64,000 nucleotides of DNA. Source: Candidatus Ishikawaella capsulata Mpkobe. GTDB taxonomy: Bacteria > Pseudomonadota > Gammaproteobacteria > Enterobacterales > Enterobacteriaceae. Under the pieces are notes generated by a model, which searched no databases, had not been told where the DNA came from, and was given only the letters and a program-made list of their open reading frames with translations. The DNA lies in the NCBI RefSeq assembly GCF_000828515.1, contig NZ_AP010872.1, forward strand, positions 97,001 to 161,000, written 5' to 3'. Shown here piece after piece: positions 9,647 to 22,376 of the stretch. The translations under genes and the position numbers were made by a program. Within the stretch, counting starts at the first letter, position 1; the number at the start of each line of letters is the position of its first letter.

Positions 9647-12308
9647 TATTACGTATTACGTAATGTAAAATTCCCCCATTACGATAATAATTCAATTCCT
9701 TGTCGGTATAAATACAACAATTAACTTTTATTATTTCTTTTAATGTATTACTATTACTTTTTATGTTGACAGTTACATTAGATCTTATTTTTATCTTATC
9801 CAAATCAATAATATCAAAATATTCTTCTCCAGTTAACTGAAGAGTCTTTCTAGTAACCCCTTTAGGAAATTCTAATGGTAGTATTCCCATTCCAATTAAG
9901 TTAGACCTATGAATTCTTTCAAATGATTCCGCTATAACTACATACACCCCTTGTAATAAAGGTCCCTTCGCTGCCCAATCACGACTTGATCCACAGCCGT
10001 ATTCTTTACCTGCTATTATAATAAGAGGAATATTATTTTTTTGATACTTCATTGCAGCATCATAAATGGTGAGTAATTCTCCACTAGGAAAGTGTTTAGT
10101 GTAACCTCCTTCTTTATTAGGCACTATTTCATTACGTAAACGAACATTAGCAAAAGTACCGCGTATCATGACTTCATAATTTCCTCTACGTGATCCATAA
10201 GAATTAAAATCACTCATTTTAACACCTTTAGATAACAGATATAATCCTGCCGGACTATCTACGCTTATATTTCCTGCTGGAGAAATATGATCTGTTGTGA
10301 TTGAATCACCTAATATAGCAAGTACCCTAGAATTACAAATTGCCTTAATAGGTTGGATTTGTTTTTGCATTTTATTAAAAAAAGGGGATAAACGAATATA
10401 AGTAGAATTTTCATCCCAATTATAATTTTCTATTTTTCTGGTTACATTAATCTGCTGCCATTCTTTAGTACCTTTAAATATATCGGAATATTCAAAACGA
10501 AACATATCATTATTTAATAAATTTACCGCATCAGCTATTTCTTCCGGAGAAGGCCAAATATCTTTTAGATAAATAGGTTTTCCTGTTCTATCTTCTCCTA
10601 GCGGATCTTTGATTAAATTAATTTTGATATTGCCAGCTAAAGCATAAGCAATAACTAAAGGTGGTGAAGCTAACCAATTAGTTTGAATTAAATGATGTAT
10701 GCGACCTGGAAAATTACGGTTTCCTGAAAGGATAGCACTTACTACCAAGTTGTGTTCTTTAATAATATCTTCAATATTATCTAATAAGGCACCTGTATTA
10801 CCAATACATGTTGTGCATCCATATCCCACTAAATTAAAACCTAATGTATCTAAGTAAGGTGTAAGACCTGCTTTATTGAGATAATTAGACACTACTTTTG
10901 AACCGGGCGCTAAAGAAGCTTTAACCCAAGGTTTACGTTTCAACCCCATGTGTACAGCTTTTTTAGCTAATAATCCTGCTGTCATCAACATATTAGCATT
11001 AGATGTGCTTGTGCATGAAGTAATAGCAGCAATAACTATTGCACCATGATACAATTTATATTTTAGGCTATTTTTTTTAGTTTTATATGGTATAATATTT
11101 TTATTTATTAGGTTATTTTTAAAATTTTTAAAAATTGAAGGTACTTGATGCAAGGGTATTCTATCTTGAGGTCTACACGGTCCAGCTATACTTGATTCTA
11201 CATCATACATATCTAATGATAATGTGCTGGTAAAAATCGGTTCATCTCCAGAATTTCGCCATATACCCTGAGCTTTTGCATACTTTTCTACTAAATCAAC
11301 TTGTGTACGATTTCTACCAGTTAAGCTCATATAATCTAAAGTTATTTGGTCTATAGGAAAAAAACCACAAGTAGCCCCATATTCTGGAGTCATATTAGCA
11401 ATTGTAGCTCTGTCTACTAGAGGTAAATGTATTAATGCATCTCCATAAAATTCAACAAATTTACCAACTACACCATGACTTCGGAGCATTTGAGTTACAG
11501 TTAATACTAAATCAGTGGCAGTAATACCTGGACGCAACTTTCCTGTAATTTTAAAACCAACGACATCAGGAATTAACATTGATACTGGTTGTCCTAATAT
11601 AGCAGCTTCTGCTTCAATCCCACCTACTCCCCAACCTAATATTCCCATAGCATTTATCATAGTAGTATGTGAATCAGTGCCAACTAATGTATCAGGATAA
11701 GCTAATCTTTCACCGTTAGAAACACTAGACCAAACAGTCTTTCCTAAATATTCTAAATTTATCTGATGACATATACCAGTGCTCGGAGGGACAACTCTTA
11801 AATTATTAAAAGCTTTCTGACTCCATTGTAAAAAAGCATAACGTTCCTTATTCCTTTTCATTTCTAATTTTACATTTTCGTTAAAAGCATTATTATCACC
11901 ACATCTATCTACAACTACTGAATGATCTATAACTAAGTCTACTAATGATAAAGGATTAACATTTTTCATGTCTCCTCCAAGACGTTTAACAGCCTCTCTC
12001 ATTGCAGCCAAATCAGATACAGCTGGTATGCCAGTAAAATCTTGCATTAAAACACGTACTGGATGAAATCCTATTTCTCTTTCTAAATGAGCATCTTTTT
12101 GCCACATTACTAATGCTTCTATATCCTCTATAGTAACCAAATCCCCATCCTGCCAACGAATTAAATTTTCTAATATTATTTTTAATGATTTAGGTAAATA
12201 ATCGATATTTCCTATTTTCTGAGCAGCAGTAAGAAGACTATAAAAGTAATATTTATCCTTATATACTGTTAATATCTTTTTACTCTGTTCACGTAATGTT
12301 AAAGACAT
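9639..12308 (-). CDS. acnA: Aconitate hydratase AcnA
   Basis: Aconitase A interconverts citrate and isocitrate through a [4Fe-4S] cluster. The frame is open to an upstream ATG at 12329, but the start at 12308 is preferred: AAAGGAG lies just upstream and the product begins MSLTLREQSK, like E. coli AcnA. That gives 889 residues (E. coli 891). The cluster cysteines are visible: one in SCTSTSNANM and two in GCTTCIGNTG. The substrate-binding region is in YGCGSSRDWAAKG. In E. coli AcnA is the stress/stationary-phase isozyme, so its survival next to cysB reflects ancestral order and may mean it is the only aconitase left. That last point is inference. Confidence 0.96.
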   Translation of the reverse strand: MSLTLREQSKKILTVYKDKYYFYSLLTAAQKIGNIDYLPKSLKIILENLIRWQDGDLVTIEDIEALVMWQKDAHLEREIGFHPVRVLMQDFTGIPAVSDLAAMREAVKRLGGDMKNVNPLSLVDLVIDHSVVVDRCGDNNAFNENVKLEMKRNKERYAFLQWSQKAFNNLRVVPPSTGICHQINLEYLGKTVWSSVSNGERLAYPDTLVGTDSHTTMINAMGILGWGVGGIEAEAAILGQPVSMLIPDVVGFKITGKLRPGITATDLVLTVTQMLRSHGVVGKFVEFYGDALIHLPLVDRATIANMTPEYGATCGFFPIDQITLDYMSLTGRNRTQVDLVEKYAKAQGIWRNSGDEPIFTSTLSLDMYDVESSIAGPCRPQDRIPLHQVPSIFKNFKNNLINKNIIPYKTKKNSLKYKLYHGAIVIAAITSCTSTSNANMLMTAGLLAKKAVHMGLKRKPWVKASLAPGSKVVSNYLNKAGLTPYLDTLGFNLVGYGCTTCIGNTGALLDNIEDIIKEHNLVVSAILSGNRNFPGRIHHLIQTNWLASPPLVIAYALAGNIKINLIKDPLGEDRTGKPIYLKDIWPSPEEIADAVNLLNNDMFRFEYSDIFKGTKEWQQINVTRKIENYNWDENSTYIRLSPFFNKMQKQIQPIKAICNSRVLAILGDSITTDHISPAGNISVDSPAGLYLLSKGVKMSDFNSYGSRRGNYEVMIRGTFANVRLRNEIVPNKEGGYTKHFPSGELLTIYDAAMKYQKNNIPLIIIAGKEYGCGSSRDWAAKGPLLQGVYVVIAESFERIHRSNLIGMGILPLEFPKGVTRKTLQLTGEEYFDIIDLDKIKIRSNVTVNIKSNSNTLKEIIKVNCCIYTDKELNYYRNGGILHYVIRNIL

Positions 12309-12360
12309 AACTACTCCTTTAATTGACAATCATTAAATATAATATACAATATACCACAGG

Positions 12361-14149
<1,789 letters not shown>

Positions 14150-15151
14150 CTAAAAAAAATGTTCCATGAATATATTCATGCTATGTGAAATACGTTGAAA
14201 CAAGGTTTTTTTAGGAGGTACATATTGTACTTTTATAACGTTAAAGTTTTTCATAGAATTAATTATAAATTCATCACTAGTAGCAATAACATCAATTAAA
14301 CCTTCTGATAACGCTTGTTTTCCATAGCAATGGTCTCCATTAGCTACTCTATCAATATCTAAAGTCGGTCTCATTTCATGCACAAATGATTTAAATAATT
14401 TGTGAATTTCACATAAGTCTTCACGAAATTTTTTCCTATCATCTGGAGTATTTTTGCCAAATAGTGTTAAAGTACGTTTATATTGTCCCGCAGTATGCAA
14501 TTCGATATCAATATTATTACGTTTTAATAAACGATGAAAATTAGGAAACTGAGATACTACTCCAATTGAACCAATAATGGCAAATGGTGCTGCTACAATA
14601 CTATCTGCTACACATGCCATCATATATCCACCACTAGCAGCTATTTTATCTACGGTAGTAGTTAAACGTAACCCAGCATTACGAATTCTTTGTAATTGTG
14701 AAGAAGCCAATCCATATCCATGTACTATTCCACCGGAACTTTCTAAACGCAGTACCACTTCATCCCCTGTGTTTGCAACAGCAAGAATTGCTGATATTTC
14801 TTTTCTTAAAGAATTAACCTGAGAAGCATATATATCTCCTGTAAAATCGATCACATATAGAGTAGGTATCGCTGGACTACTGTTATTTTGTTTATAATCT
14901 TTATTTTTTCTTTTCTCTTCTTTCTTCTTCTGTTTTAACCATCGTTTTTGCTCATATGGATTCATCTTAACTAGTTGCATTTGTTCCTTCATTTTTTGAT
15001 AATTATCGCTTAAGCTAGTTAAGCTTAACTCCTCATCTGGAATTTTATTGCGCTGAAAAATATTCATAATTAATATAAAACATATAACAATAATAAATAT
15101 TACTGTAACAGTTTTTACACAAAATAATCCATAAAGAATCAGTAACTTCAT
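14150..15151 (-). CDS. sohB: Inner-membrane S49-family peptidase SohB
   Basis: SohB is a membrane-anchored serine protease of the signal peptide peptidase A (S49) family, presumably facing the periplasm. Its exact substrates are not known. The 333-residue protein (E. coli 349) starts with one long hydrophobic segment at residues 8-30, followed by a charged Lys-rich linker near 66-90. The catalytic Ser is in DKIAASGGYMMACVAD and the catalytic Lys in HTAGQYKRTLTLFG. The block VVLRLESSGGIVHGYG is strongly conserved. The C-terminus is trimmed compared with E. coli. Order cysB-(topA lost)-sohB-trp follows E. coli. Confidence 0.93.
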   Translation of the reverse strand: MKLLILYGLFCVKTVTVIFIIVICFILIMNIFQRNKIPDEELSLTSLSDNYQKMKEQMQLVKMNPYEQKRWLKQKKKEEKRKNKDYKQNNSSPAIPTLYVIDFTGDIYASQVNSLRKEISAILAVANTGDEVVLRLESSGGIVHGYGLASSQLQRIRNAGLRLTTTVDKIAASGGYMMACVADSIVAAPFAIIGSIGVVSQFPNFHRLLKRNNIDIELHTAGQYKRTLTLFGKNTPDDRKKFREDLCEIHKLFKSFVHEMRPTLDIDRVANGDHCYGKQALSEGLIDVIATSDEFIINSMKNFNVIKVQYVPPKKTLFQRISHSMNIFMEHFF

Positions 15152-15521
15152 TATACCTACCTATATAAAAATATAAAGAATGCTATTCGAATGTAGTGAG
15201 GAATATACAATATATTGTAACTTATAATTTTTATTTTTACGATATATAAAATCGTGTTATTGATCTTAGATCAACTCCTTCTTAAAAAGATTATAAAATA
15301 ACATATATTATATTAAAATTCTTGTTGTAAGAATACAAATAATTATATGTCTTAAAATAAGATTGACATCTTCTTATATATAGTTAAGTAATGTATCTTA
15401 TTAATGTTTTATATTGTAATTATGAATCTCAGATCTTAGTAAGATTCTCATCATTAATTCATGATATACGCTCCAAAATTATATGCCAGTGAATTATTAA
15501 ACAAATTTCAGAAAATTAATT
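15152..15521. other. sohB-trpE intergenic region, divergent promoters, no Trp leader peptide
   Basis: The two flanking genes diverge. The half nearest trpE carries the promoter candidate listed next. Between it and the trpE start there is no TGG codon in any plus-strand frame, so a TrpL-type leader peptide with tandem Trp codons is absent. A modest stem (GAATCT/AGATTC, 12-base loop) lies near 15424-15447 but is not followed by a T-run. Confidence 0.7.
15363..15396 (+). promoter_or_regulatory. Candidate trp promoter with operator-like sequence
   Basis: A consensus -35 box TTGACA (15363-15368) is followed 12 bases later by TAGTTAAGTAATGT. The E. coli trp promoter has TTGACA followed by TAGTTAACTAGT, where the TrpR operator overlaps the -10 box. 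The resemblance in both sequence and position is suggestive. The inner dyad is weaker here, and the 15-base spacing to TTAAGT is short, so AGTAAT at 15387 may be the working -10. This is inference from pattern only. Confidence 0.5.
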
Positions 15522-17087
15522 ATGTGTAATAATCAAACTACCGTACAATTAATTACTAAAAATATAAGTTATCGTGAAGATCCTGCTAATGTATTTTATC
15601 AGCTATGTGGTGAACGTGCAGCTACATTATTACTAGAATCGGCTGATATTAATAGTAAACGTAATCTAAAAAGTATCTTGATAATAGACAGCGCATTACG
15701 TATTACTGCAAGAAATAATGTTGTACGAGTAGAAGCACTATCAAAAAATGGAAGTGATTTACTTTCTTTATTAGACGTTAGATTACCTGGAAATGTTATT
15801 GAGATAAAAACTTCTTACAGAGAAAGAGAAATAACATTTCCTCGTTTAGAAAAACTACAAGATGAAGACTCTATTCTAAAATCATCTTCAGTATTTGATA
15901 TATTACGTTTAATTCCTAAATTAATTGCACCAGTAGAAAATAAACAAGAAGCAATACTTTTAGGTGGATTATTCGCTTATGATTTAGTAGCTAATTTTGA
16001 AAATTTACCGTTATTACCTAGTGAACAACGTTGTCCGGATTACTGTTTTTATCTAGCTGAAACACTTCTTATTATAGATCATCAAAAATGTCAGGCTAAT
16101 TTACAAGCAACTGTTTTCCTACCTTCTATGAGTGAAATGCATAGATTAAAAATGCGTGTAGAACAGCTAAGTAATGAAATGGTAAAACCTATAAAACCAT
16201 TACCGGTAGAAAGTATAAAACACATGACATTAAGATGTAATCAAACTGATGAAGATTATTGTAATGTTGTTTATCGTATGCAATCAGCTATTCGTAGAGG
16301 AGAAATATTTCAAGTAGTTCCATCTCGACGTTTCTATATACCATGTCCTTCTCCCCTAGCAGCTTATGACATATTAAAAAAGATTAATCCTAGTCCCTAT
16401 ATGTTTTTTATGCAGGATAATGATTTTACTTTATTTGGAGCATCTCCAGAAAGCTCATTAAAATATAATTCTGATACTCGACAAATAGAAATATATCCTA
16501 TTGCTGGTACCAGACCTAGAGGTCGTCATGCAGATGGATCATTATATCCTGATTTGGATAGTAAAATTGAACTAGAAATGCGTACTAATACCAAAGAACT
16601 TTCAGAGCATATTATGCTCGTTGATTTAGCACGTAATGATTTAGCTCGTATTTGTGTTCCAGGAAGTCGTCATTTAGCAGATCTCACTAAAGTGGACCGA
16701 TATTCTGTAGTTATGCATTTAGTATCGCGTGTAGTTGGTACTCTAGATAAAAATCTAGATGTATTGCATGCTTATAGGGCTTGTATGAATATGGGAACTT
16801 TAACAGGTGCACCAAAAGTACGTGCTATGCAATTAATATCTGAAGTAGAGGGTATACGACGTGGCAGTTATGGTGGAGCTATAGGTTATCTTACAGCTCA
16901 TGGTGATTTTGATACTTGTATTGTAATACGCTCTGCGTATATTGAAGATGGAGTAGCTACTGTACAAGCTGGAGCAGGAGTAGTTATTGATTCCTATGGG
17001 CCAGCGGAAGCTGAAGAAAGCCGTAATAAAGCACGAGCCGTGCTTAATGCTATTGCCATTGCTCATAATTGTAAGGAGATCTTTTAA
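15522..17087 (+). CDS. trpE: Anthranilate synthase component I TrpE
   Basis: TrpE makes anthranilate from chorismate with ammonia supplied by TrpG, the committed step of tryptophan synthesis. Length is 521 residues (E. coli 520). The N-terminal feedback-inhibition motif LLLESADI near residue 36 is intact, so Trp inhibition of the enzyme is probably kept. The chorismate-binding domain shows [27 protein letters not shown] and the end block [21 protein letters not shown]. It is the first gene of a complete six-gene trp operon, with the stop codon one base before the trpG start. Confidence 0.97.
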   Translation: MCNNQTTVQLITKNISYREDPANVFYQLCGERAATLLLESADINSKRNLKSILIIDSALRITARNNVVRVEALSKNGSDLLSLLDVRLPGNVIEIKTSYREREITFPRLEKLQDEDSILKSSSVFDILRLIPKLIAPVENKQEAILLGGLFAYDLVANFENLPLLPSEQRCPDYCFYLAETLLIIDHQKCQANLQATVFLPSMSEMHRLKMRVEQLSNEMVKPIKPLPVESIKHMTLRCNQTDEDYCNVVYRMQSAIRRGEIFQVVPSRRFYIPCPSPLAAYDILKKINPSPYMFFMQDNDFTLFGASPESSLKYNSDTRQIEIYPIAGTRPRGRHADGSLYPDLDSKIELEMRTNTKELSEHIMLVDLARNDLARICVPGSRHLADLTKVDRYSVVMHLVSRVVGTLDKNLDVLHAYRACMNMGTLTGAPKVRAMQLISEVEGIRRGSYGGAIGYLTAHGDFDTCIVIRSAYIEDGVATVQAGAGVVIDSYGPAEAEESRNKARAVLNAIAIAHNCKEIF

Positions 17088-17088
17088 G

Positions 17089-17676
17089 ATGCATATCTTG
17101 CTCTTAGATAATATAGATTCATTTACATATAATTTAGTTGATCAACTACGTATTTTAGAGCATCAGGTAATAATATATCGTAATACTGTGCCCCTTTCAA
17201 TAATTATTGAAAATATAAATAAATTAAATAATCCAATACTTATGCTATCAGCTGGACCTGGCACTCCGGCAGAAGCAGGATGTATGCTGGATTTAATAAA
17301 AATCCTACGTGGGGTTGTTCCCATAATGGGTATTTGCCTAGGTCATCAAGCAATTATAGAATCTTATGGTGGTTATATTCGACCAGTAAGAGAAATTTTA
17401 CATGGAAAAGTTTCAGAAATAACACACGATGGTAAAGCAATGTTTTCAGGATTAAATAATCCATTAGCAGTAGCCCGTTATCATTCTTTAGTAGCTGTTA
17501 ATGTACCTACAGAACTAGTTGTCAATGCATATTGTAATGATATGATCATGGCTGTGCGTCATGAAAAGGATAGGATTTGTAGTTTTCAATTCCATCCTGA
17601 ATCTATTCTGACTACTTACGGAGATAAACTACTAGAACAAGCCTTAAATTGGATACAATTAAAACACGAAGAGTAA
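17089..17676 (+). CDS. trpG: Anthranilate synthase glutamine amidotransferase component TrpG
   Basis: TrpG hydrolyses glutamine and passes ammonia to TrpE. The frame is open upstream into trpE, but the start at 17089 is chosen because GGAG lies about 10 bases before it and the product [15 protein letters not shown] matches the family N-terminus. That gives 195 residues. The class-I amidotransferase triad is visible: Cys in GICLGHQ, His and Glu in FQFHPES. In E. coli this domain is fused to the phosphoribosyltransferase TrpD. Here the two are separate genes three bases apart, as in Serratia-like relatives. Confidence 0.96.
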   Translation: MHILLLDNIDSFTYNLVDQLRILEHQVIIYRNTVPLSIIIENINKLNNPILMLSAGPGTPAEAGCMLDLIKILRGVVPIMGICLGHQAIIESYGGYIRPVREILHGKVSEITHDGKAMFSGLNNPLAVARYHSLVAVNVPTELVVNAYCNDMIMAVRHEKDRICSFQFHPESILTTYGDKLLEQALNWIQLKHEE

Positions 17677-17679
17677 TAA

Positions 17680-18678
17680 ATGCAATCTATTATGGAAAAA
17701 CTCTATTCATTCCAATCATTAACTTATATAGAAAGTCAAGAGCTTTTCACTTCAATCATTAATAAAGAAGTAAATTTAATACAAATTACTGCGATACTAA
17801 TTGCTATAAAGATGCGTGGAGAATCTCCGGAAGAAATAGCTGGAGCTGCTAGCGCCTTATTAGAAAAAGCACAAAATTTTTCCCGTCCAGATTATAATTT
17901 TGCTGATATTGTGGGAACTGGAGGAGATGGTAGCAACACTATTAATATTTCTACAGCTAGTGCTTTTGTCGCTGCTGCTTGTGGTTTCAAGATTGCAAAA
18001 CATGGCAATTGTAATATATCCAGTAAATCTGGTTCAGCGGATTTGTTGCAGGCTTTTAATATTAATTTAAATATGTCTGCAGAACAATCTCGCATTGCAC
18101 TAGATAATTTAAATATTTGCTTCTTGTTTACACAAAAGTATCATCCGATATTTCAGTATGTTATGCCGATGCGTCAGCAATTAAAAACACGGACATTATT
18201 TAATATATTAGGTCCCTTAATTAATCCTGCACGTCCAATTATGTCTTTAATTGGAGTGTATAACAGAGAATTAACCTTACCGATAGCTCAGACTTTAAAG
18301 TTATTGGGATATAAACGGGCTATTGTAGTATATGGTGGGGGTATAGATGAAGTAGCTTTACATAGCTTAACACATGTTACTGAACTCAATGGCGATAAAA
18401 TAATTAATTATGTAATTTCTCCGGAAGATTTTGGATTACCTTTTTATCCAAAAAATAGTCTTAAAGGAGGTACACCAAAAGAAAATTTCGATATTTTTAC
18501 AAAATTACTTCAAGGAAAAGGTAATAAAGCTCATGAATCAGCAGTAGCTATTAATGTAGCAATGCTAATGAAAATTTTTGGTAAAGAGGATTTATATCAA
18601 AATACTAAAAATGCATTAGATGTTATTCGTAGTGGACAAGCTTACGAGCGCATAAATGAGTTAGCAGCAAGGAGGTAA
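17680..18678 (+). CDS. trpD: Anthranilate phosphoribosyltransferase TrpD
   Basis: TrpD transfers the phosphoribosyl group of PRPP to anthranilate. The free-standing protein has 332 residues, the usual size for an unfused TrpD. The PRPP-binding glycine-rich loop is visible in VGTGGDGSNTINIST near residues 78-92, the anthranilate site in KHGNCNISSKSGSAD near 107-121, and the metal-binding DE pair in GGGIDEVAL near 225. The start overlaps the tandem stop codons of trpG (TAATAAATG), so translation is likely coupled. Confidence 0.96.
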   Translation: MQSIMEKLYSFQSLTYIESQELFTSIINKEVNLIQITAILIAIKMRGESPEEIAGAASALLEKAQNFSRPDYNFADIVGTGGDGSNTINISTASAFVAAACGFKIAKHGNCNISSKSGSADLLQAFNINLNMSAEQSRIALDNLNICFLFTQKYHPIFQYVMPMRQQLKTRTLFNILGPLINPARPIMSLIGVYNRELTLPIAQTLKLLGYKRAIVVYGGGIDEVALHSLTHVTELNGDKIINYVISPEDFGLPFYPKNSLKGGTPKENFDIFTKLLQGKGNKAHESAVAINVAMLMKIFGKEDLYQNTKNALDVIRSGQAYERINELAARR

Positions 18679-18679
18679 A

Positions 18680-20086
18680 ATGCAAGATCATGATATTCTT
18701 CACAAAATAATTAAACATAAAATTCAATGGATTAAAGATAGCAAAGCAAAAACTCCTTTTGAAAAGTTGTCTAAAATAGTTCAACCTGCTAAACGTTATT
18801 TTTATAAGGCTCTCGACAACATTAATACATCCTTAATTTTAGAATGTAAAAAAGCATCTCCTTCACACGGAATTATAAGGAAAGAATTTAATATACATGA
18901 AATTGCAAAAACATATAGTAAATATGCTTCAGTAATTTCAGTAATAACAGAAGACAAATATTTTCATGGTAATTTTGATTTTTTATCTACTGTAAGTGGG
19001 TTAGTTAGCCAACCTATACTTTGCAAAGATTTTATAATTGATCCATATCAAATTTTGTTAGCTAGATATCATAAGGCAGATGCTATCTTACTGATGCTTT
19101 CTATTTTAGATAATCAACAATATGCTCGATTAGCTAATTTAGCTCATGAACTTAACATAGGAATTTTAACGGAAATAAATAATGAGGCGGAATTAAAAAG
19201 AGCTATTGAACTAAACGCTAAAGTAATTGGTATTAATAATAGAAATTTGCATGATTTATCAGTAGATTTGGATCGTACAAGAAAACTATCTTTAAAAATT
19301 CCACAACATATTAAAATTATTAGTGAATCAGGTATTAACAAATATGAAGATATCATTAAATTGAGTAATTTGGTCAATGGTTTTTTAATTGGTTCGGCAT
19401 TGATGCTTGAGCCAAATATGAATCTTGCTGTAAACAAATTATTATTTGGGGATAACAAAATTTGTGGTTTAACCAGTGCTGAAGATGCAAAAATGGTTTA
19501 CCAAAAAGGTGCGGTTTATGGAGGTTTGATTTTTGTGGATAGATCATTACGCCTTGTTAATAAAAATAACGCATTGCAAATTGTTAATAGCGTACCACTA
19601 AAATATGTTGGAGTATTTCGTAATGCCGAAATTTTTGAAATAATTAAATTAACAATGAAATTAAATCTATCAGTTATTCAGCTTCATGGTAATGAAGATG
19701 ATACTTATGTAACTATATTACGTAAATCACTACCAACAAATACAAAAATATGGAAAGCGATCAGCATTAAAGATGCAGTTCCCGATCTAAATGGCACCAA
19801 TATAGATCGATATATTTTTGATAATGGTGAAGGTGGTACTGGACATAGCTTTAATTGGTCTTTATTAAAAGATAAAAAATTACACAATGTTATGATTGCC
19901 GGTAATTTAAACATAAATAATTGTGTTCAGGCTGTCAATTTGGGAGCTGCTGGACTAGATTTCAATTCAGGAGTAGAAATTAGACCAGGTGTGAAAGACA
20001 TAACAAAGGTTACAGCCGTATTTAATAGATTAAAGGAATATAAATTAATTAATTCTCATAGAAATCAGCAAATAGAAGGAAGATAA
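18680..20086 (+). CDS. trpC: Bifunctional indole-3-glycerol phosphate synthase / phosphoribosylanthranilate isomerase TrpCF
   Basis: The 468-residue fusion carries out two consecutive steps. The N-terminal half (about 1-255) is indole-glycerol-phosphate synthase, with the catalytic Glu/Lys in [13 protein letters not shown], the second Lys in [12 protein letters not shown] and ISESGI near 215. The C-terminal half (about 256-455) is the isomerase, with CGLTSAEDA (catalytic Cys), [15 protein letters not shown] and the Asp-bearing [15 protein letters not shown]. The fusion is the enterobacterial arrangement. A strong AGGAGG precedes the start, two bases after trpD. Confidence 0.96.
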   Translation: MQDHDILHKIIKHKIQWIKDSKAKTPFEKLSKIVQPAKRYFYKALDNINTSLILECKKASPSHGIIRKEFNIHEIAKTYSKYASVISVITEDKYFHGNFDFLSTVSGLVSQPILCKDFIIDPYQILLARYHKADAILLMLSILDNQQYARLANLAHELNIGILTEINNEAELKRAIELNAKVIGINNRNLHDLSVDLDRTRKLSLKIPQHIKIISESGINKYEDIIKLSNLVNGFLIGSALMLEPNMNLAVNKLLFGDNKICGLTSAEDAKMVYQKGAVYGGLIFVDRSLRLVNKNNALQIVNSVPLKYVGVFRNAEIFEIIKLTMKLNLSVIQLHGNEDDTYVTILRKSLPTNTKIWKAISIKDAVPDLNGTNIDRYIFDNGEGGTGHSFNWSLLKDKKLHNVMIAGNLNINNCVQAVNLGAAGLDFNSGVEIRPGVKDITKVTAVFNRLKEYKLINSHRNQQIEGR

Positions 20087-20087
20087 T

Positions 20088-21293
20088 ATGAGTTTAATGA
20101 ATCCTTATTTTGGTGAATTCGGTGGTATGTATGTACCGCAAATTTTGATACCAGCTTTATATCAGCTAGAGAAATATTTTGTTAATATGCAAAATAATCC
20201 TAATTTTTGTCTAGAATTGCGAAATTTATTAAAATACTATGCTGGTCGTCCCACCCCATTGACTCTTTGTCGTAATTTGACCAAAGGTACTAAAAGTCGT
20301 ATATATCTCAAAAGAGAAGATCTTTTACATGGGGGAGCACATAAAACTAATCAAGTTTTAGGGCAATTACTGTTGGCCAAAAAAATGGGGAAAAATGAAA
20401 TTATTGCAGAAACTGGAGCAGGTCAACATGGTATTGCCATAGCCATGGCTAGCGCTTTATTCAACATGAAATGTCGTATTTATATGGGCGCAAAAGATTT
20501 AAAACGGCAATCTTTAAATGTTTCTCGTATGCATCTGATGAAGGCTAAAATAATTCCTGTATATAGTGGTAATGCTACCTTAAAAGATGCATGTAATGAA
20601 GCAATGCGTGATTGGTCGGAAAATTATGATACTTCTCATTATGTTCTTGGAACAGCCGCAGGACCTCATCCTTTTCCAACTATTGTGCGTGAATTTCAAC
20701 GCATAATAGGTAAAGAAACAAAACAACAAATTCTTGAATTAGAAGGACGCTTACCTGATATTATTATTGCTTGTGTTGGAGGGGGTTCCAATGCTATAGG
20801 TATGTTTGCCGATTTTATAAATGAAAAAAGTGTCCGTTTAATTGGAATAGAACCTGCTGGCAAAGGTATATCTACTGGAGAACATGGTGCACCATTAAAG
20901 CATGGTACTATAGGTATTTATTTAGGGATGAAATCGCCTTTAATGCAAAATGAAGAAGGACAGATTAAGGAATCTTATTCTATTTCTGCTGGTCTTGATT
21001 TTCCTTCTGTCGGACCAGAACATGCTTATTTACATAAGATAGGTCGTACTGAGTATTTTTCTATTACTGATATAGAAGCAATAAATGCATTTCAACAACT
21101 TTGCCAATCAGAAGGAATATTACCCGCTTTAGAATCATCTCACGCTTTAGCATATACATTAAAACTAATCCATGAAAATCCACATAAAGAACAAATTTTG
21201 GTAGTTAATCTTTCCGGACGTGGAGACAAAGATATTGTTACAGTTAGCGATTTTTTAAAAAATAAGGCAAATTTTAATGAAGCAACGTTATAA
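20088..21293 (+). CDS. trpB: Tryptophan synthase beta chain TrpB
   Basis: TrpB condenses indole with serine using pyridoxal phosphate. The product has 401 residues (E. coli 397). The PLP lysine is in [17 protein letters not shown] near residue 88, the PLP phosphate loop in [10 protein letters not shown] near residue 233, and the substrate loop ETGAGQHG is intact. It starts one base after the trpC stop region, behind GGAAG, and its 3' end overlaps trpA by 17 bases. Confidence 0.98.
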   Translation: MSLMNPYFGEFGGMYVPQILIPALYQLEKYFVNMQNNPNFCLELRNLLKYYAGRPTPLTLCRNLTKGTKSRIYLKREDLLHGGAHKTNQVLGQLLLAKKMGKNEIIAETGAGQHGIAIAMASALFNMKCRIYMGAKDLKRQSLNVSRMHLMKAKIIPVYSGNATLKDACNEAMRDWSENYDTSHYVLGTAAGPHPFPTIVREFQRIIGKETKQQILELEGRLPDIIIACVGGGSNAIGMFADFINEKSVRLIGIEPAGKGISTGEHGAPLKHGTIGIYLGMKSPLMQNEEGQIKESYSISAGLDFPSVGPEHAYLHKIGRTEYFSITDIEAINAFQQLCQSEGILPALESSHALAYTLKLIHENPHKEQILVVNLSGRGDKDIVTVSDFLKNKANFNEATL

Positions 21294-22089
21294 AAAACTT
21301 TTTAAACGTTTATCAGCATCAAATGAAGGTGCTTTAGTACCATTTATTATTATAGGTGATCCTTCTATTGAAGTCTCTTTAAAAATTATTGATACTTTAA
21401 TTAATGGAGGCGCAGATGCCTTAGAATTAGGAATTCCTTTTTCTGATCCATTAGCCGACGGTCCTACTATCCAAAAAGCTACAGTTCGTGCTTTTAATGC
21501 CGGAATTACTGTAGAAAGATGTTTTGAGATACTTAGATTAGTACGGAAAAAGTATACTCAGTTGCCTATTGGTTTGTTAACTTATGCCAATTTAGTTTTT
21601 TCTCATGGAATAAATAATTTTTATAACAGATGTTCCTACATTGATATTGATTCAGTTCTAGTGGCAGACGTACCAATTGAATACTCAATGAGTTTTCGTG
21701 AATCAGCTATTAAAAATCTTATTTCTCCAGTTTTTATATGTCCCCCCAATGCTCATGAAGAGTTAATAAAGCAAATTGCTTCTTTTAACCAAGATTACAC
21801 TTACTTACTTTCCCGTCCTGGAGTAACAGGAATAGAAAATTCTTGTGTACAATTATTACCACATTTAATTAAAAAATTACGTATTTATAATTCTCCGCCT
21901 ATATTACAAGGATTTGGAATATCTAAACCAACTGAAGTAAAAAGTATTATATCTTCTGGAGTAGATGGTGTTATCTTAGGTTCAGCAATTATTTCCATAA
22001 TTGAACAATTTATGGGAGATGGAATAGATCAGATGTTAATAAATTTACTAAATTTCCTCAATCAGATTAAAGCAGCAACTAAGAAATAA
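21277..22089 (+). CDS. trpA: Tryptophan synthase alpha chain TrpA
   Basis: TrpA cleaves indole-3-glycerol phosphate and channels indole to TrpB. The 270-residue TIM barrel (E. coli 268) keeps the catalytic Glu in [18 protein letters not shown] near residue 51, with the catalytic Asp in the same segment, and the phosphate-binding GFGISKP and ILGSAI blocks. The start [12 protein letters not shown] lies inside the end of trpB, giving a 17-base overlap that implies translational coupling. The operon ends here, followed by the decayed yciC. Confidence 0.97.
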   Translation: MKQRYKKLFKRLSASNEGALVPFIIIGDPSIEVSLKIIDTLINGGADALELGIPFSDPLADGPTIQKATVRAFNAGITVERCFEILRLVRKKYTQLPIGLLTYANLVFSHGINNFYNRCSYIDIDSVLVADVPIEYSMSFRESAIKNLISPVFICPPNAHEELIKQIASFNQDYTYLLSRPGVTGIENSCVQLLPHLIKKLRIYNSPPILQGFGISKPTEVKSIISSGVDGVILGSAIISIIEQFMGDGIDQMLINLLNFLNQIKAATKK

Positions 22090-22376
22090 TTTTAAAATCA
22101 ATATTATATTTTTTATGGCGTATAATATTAATTCTAATATGTATTATATATGTTGATTACAGCAAACATATTAGGATACAAAAAAGCAATTTTGTAACGT
22201 ATTTTTCAAAATACTATTAATATCATTTTTTTGTCTTTTACTATGTTGGTAATTATACATATTATACGTCACACCAAATTATTTTATGTACTTATCACAT
22301 TTCTTAAGTACTAGCATATTCCTAGTGATTAGAATTTTTTTTTAAATTCATCGAGCGAAAAACCTGTAATTAGTAG

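Noticed and set aside
12306-12329. An AcnA start at 12329, with seven extra residues.
   Set aside because: AAAGGAG lies inside that extension, just before the ATG at 12308, and the family N-terminus begins there.
15424-15447. A trp attenuator terminator hairpin.
   Set aside because: The stem is only six pairs with a 12-base loop, there is no T-run and no leader peptide.
16987-17088. A TrpG N-terminal extension reading from within trpE.
   Set aside because: It overlaps conserved trpE codons, and the ATG at 17089 with GGAG upstream matches the TrpG family start.
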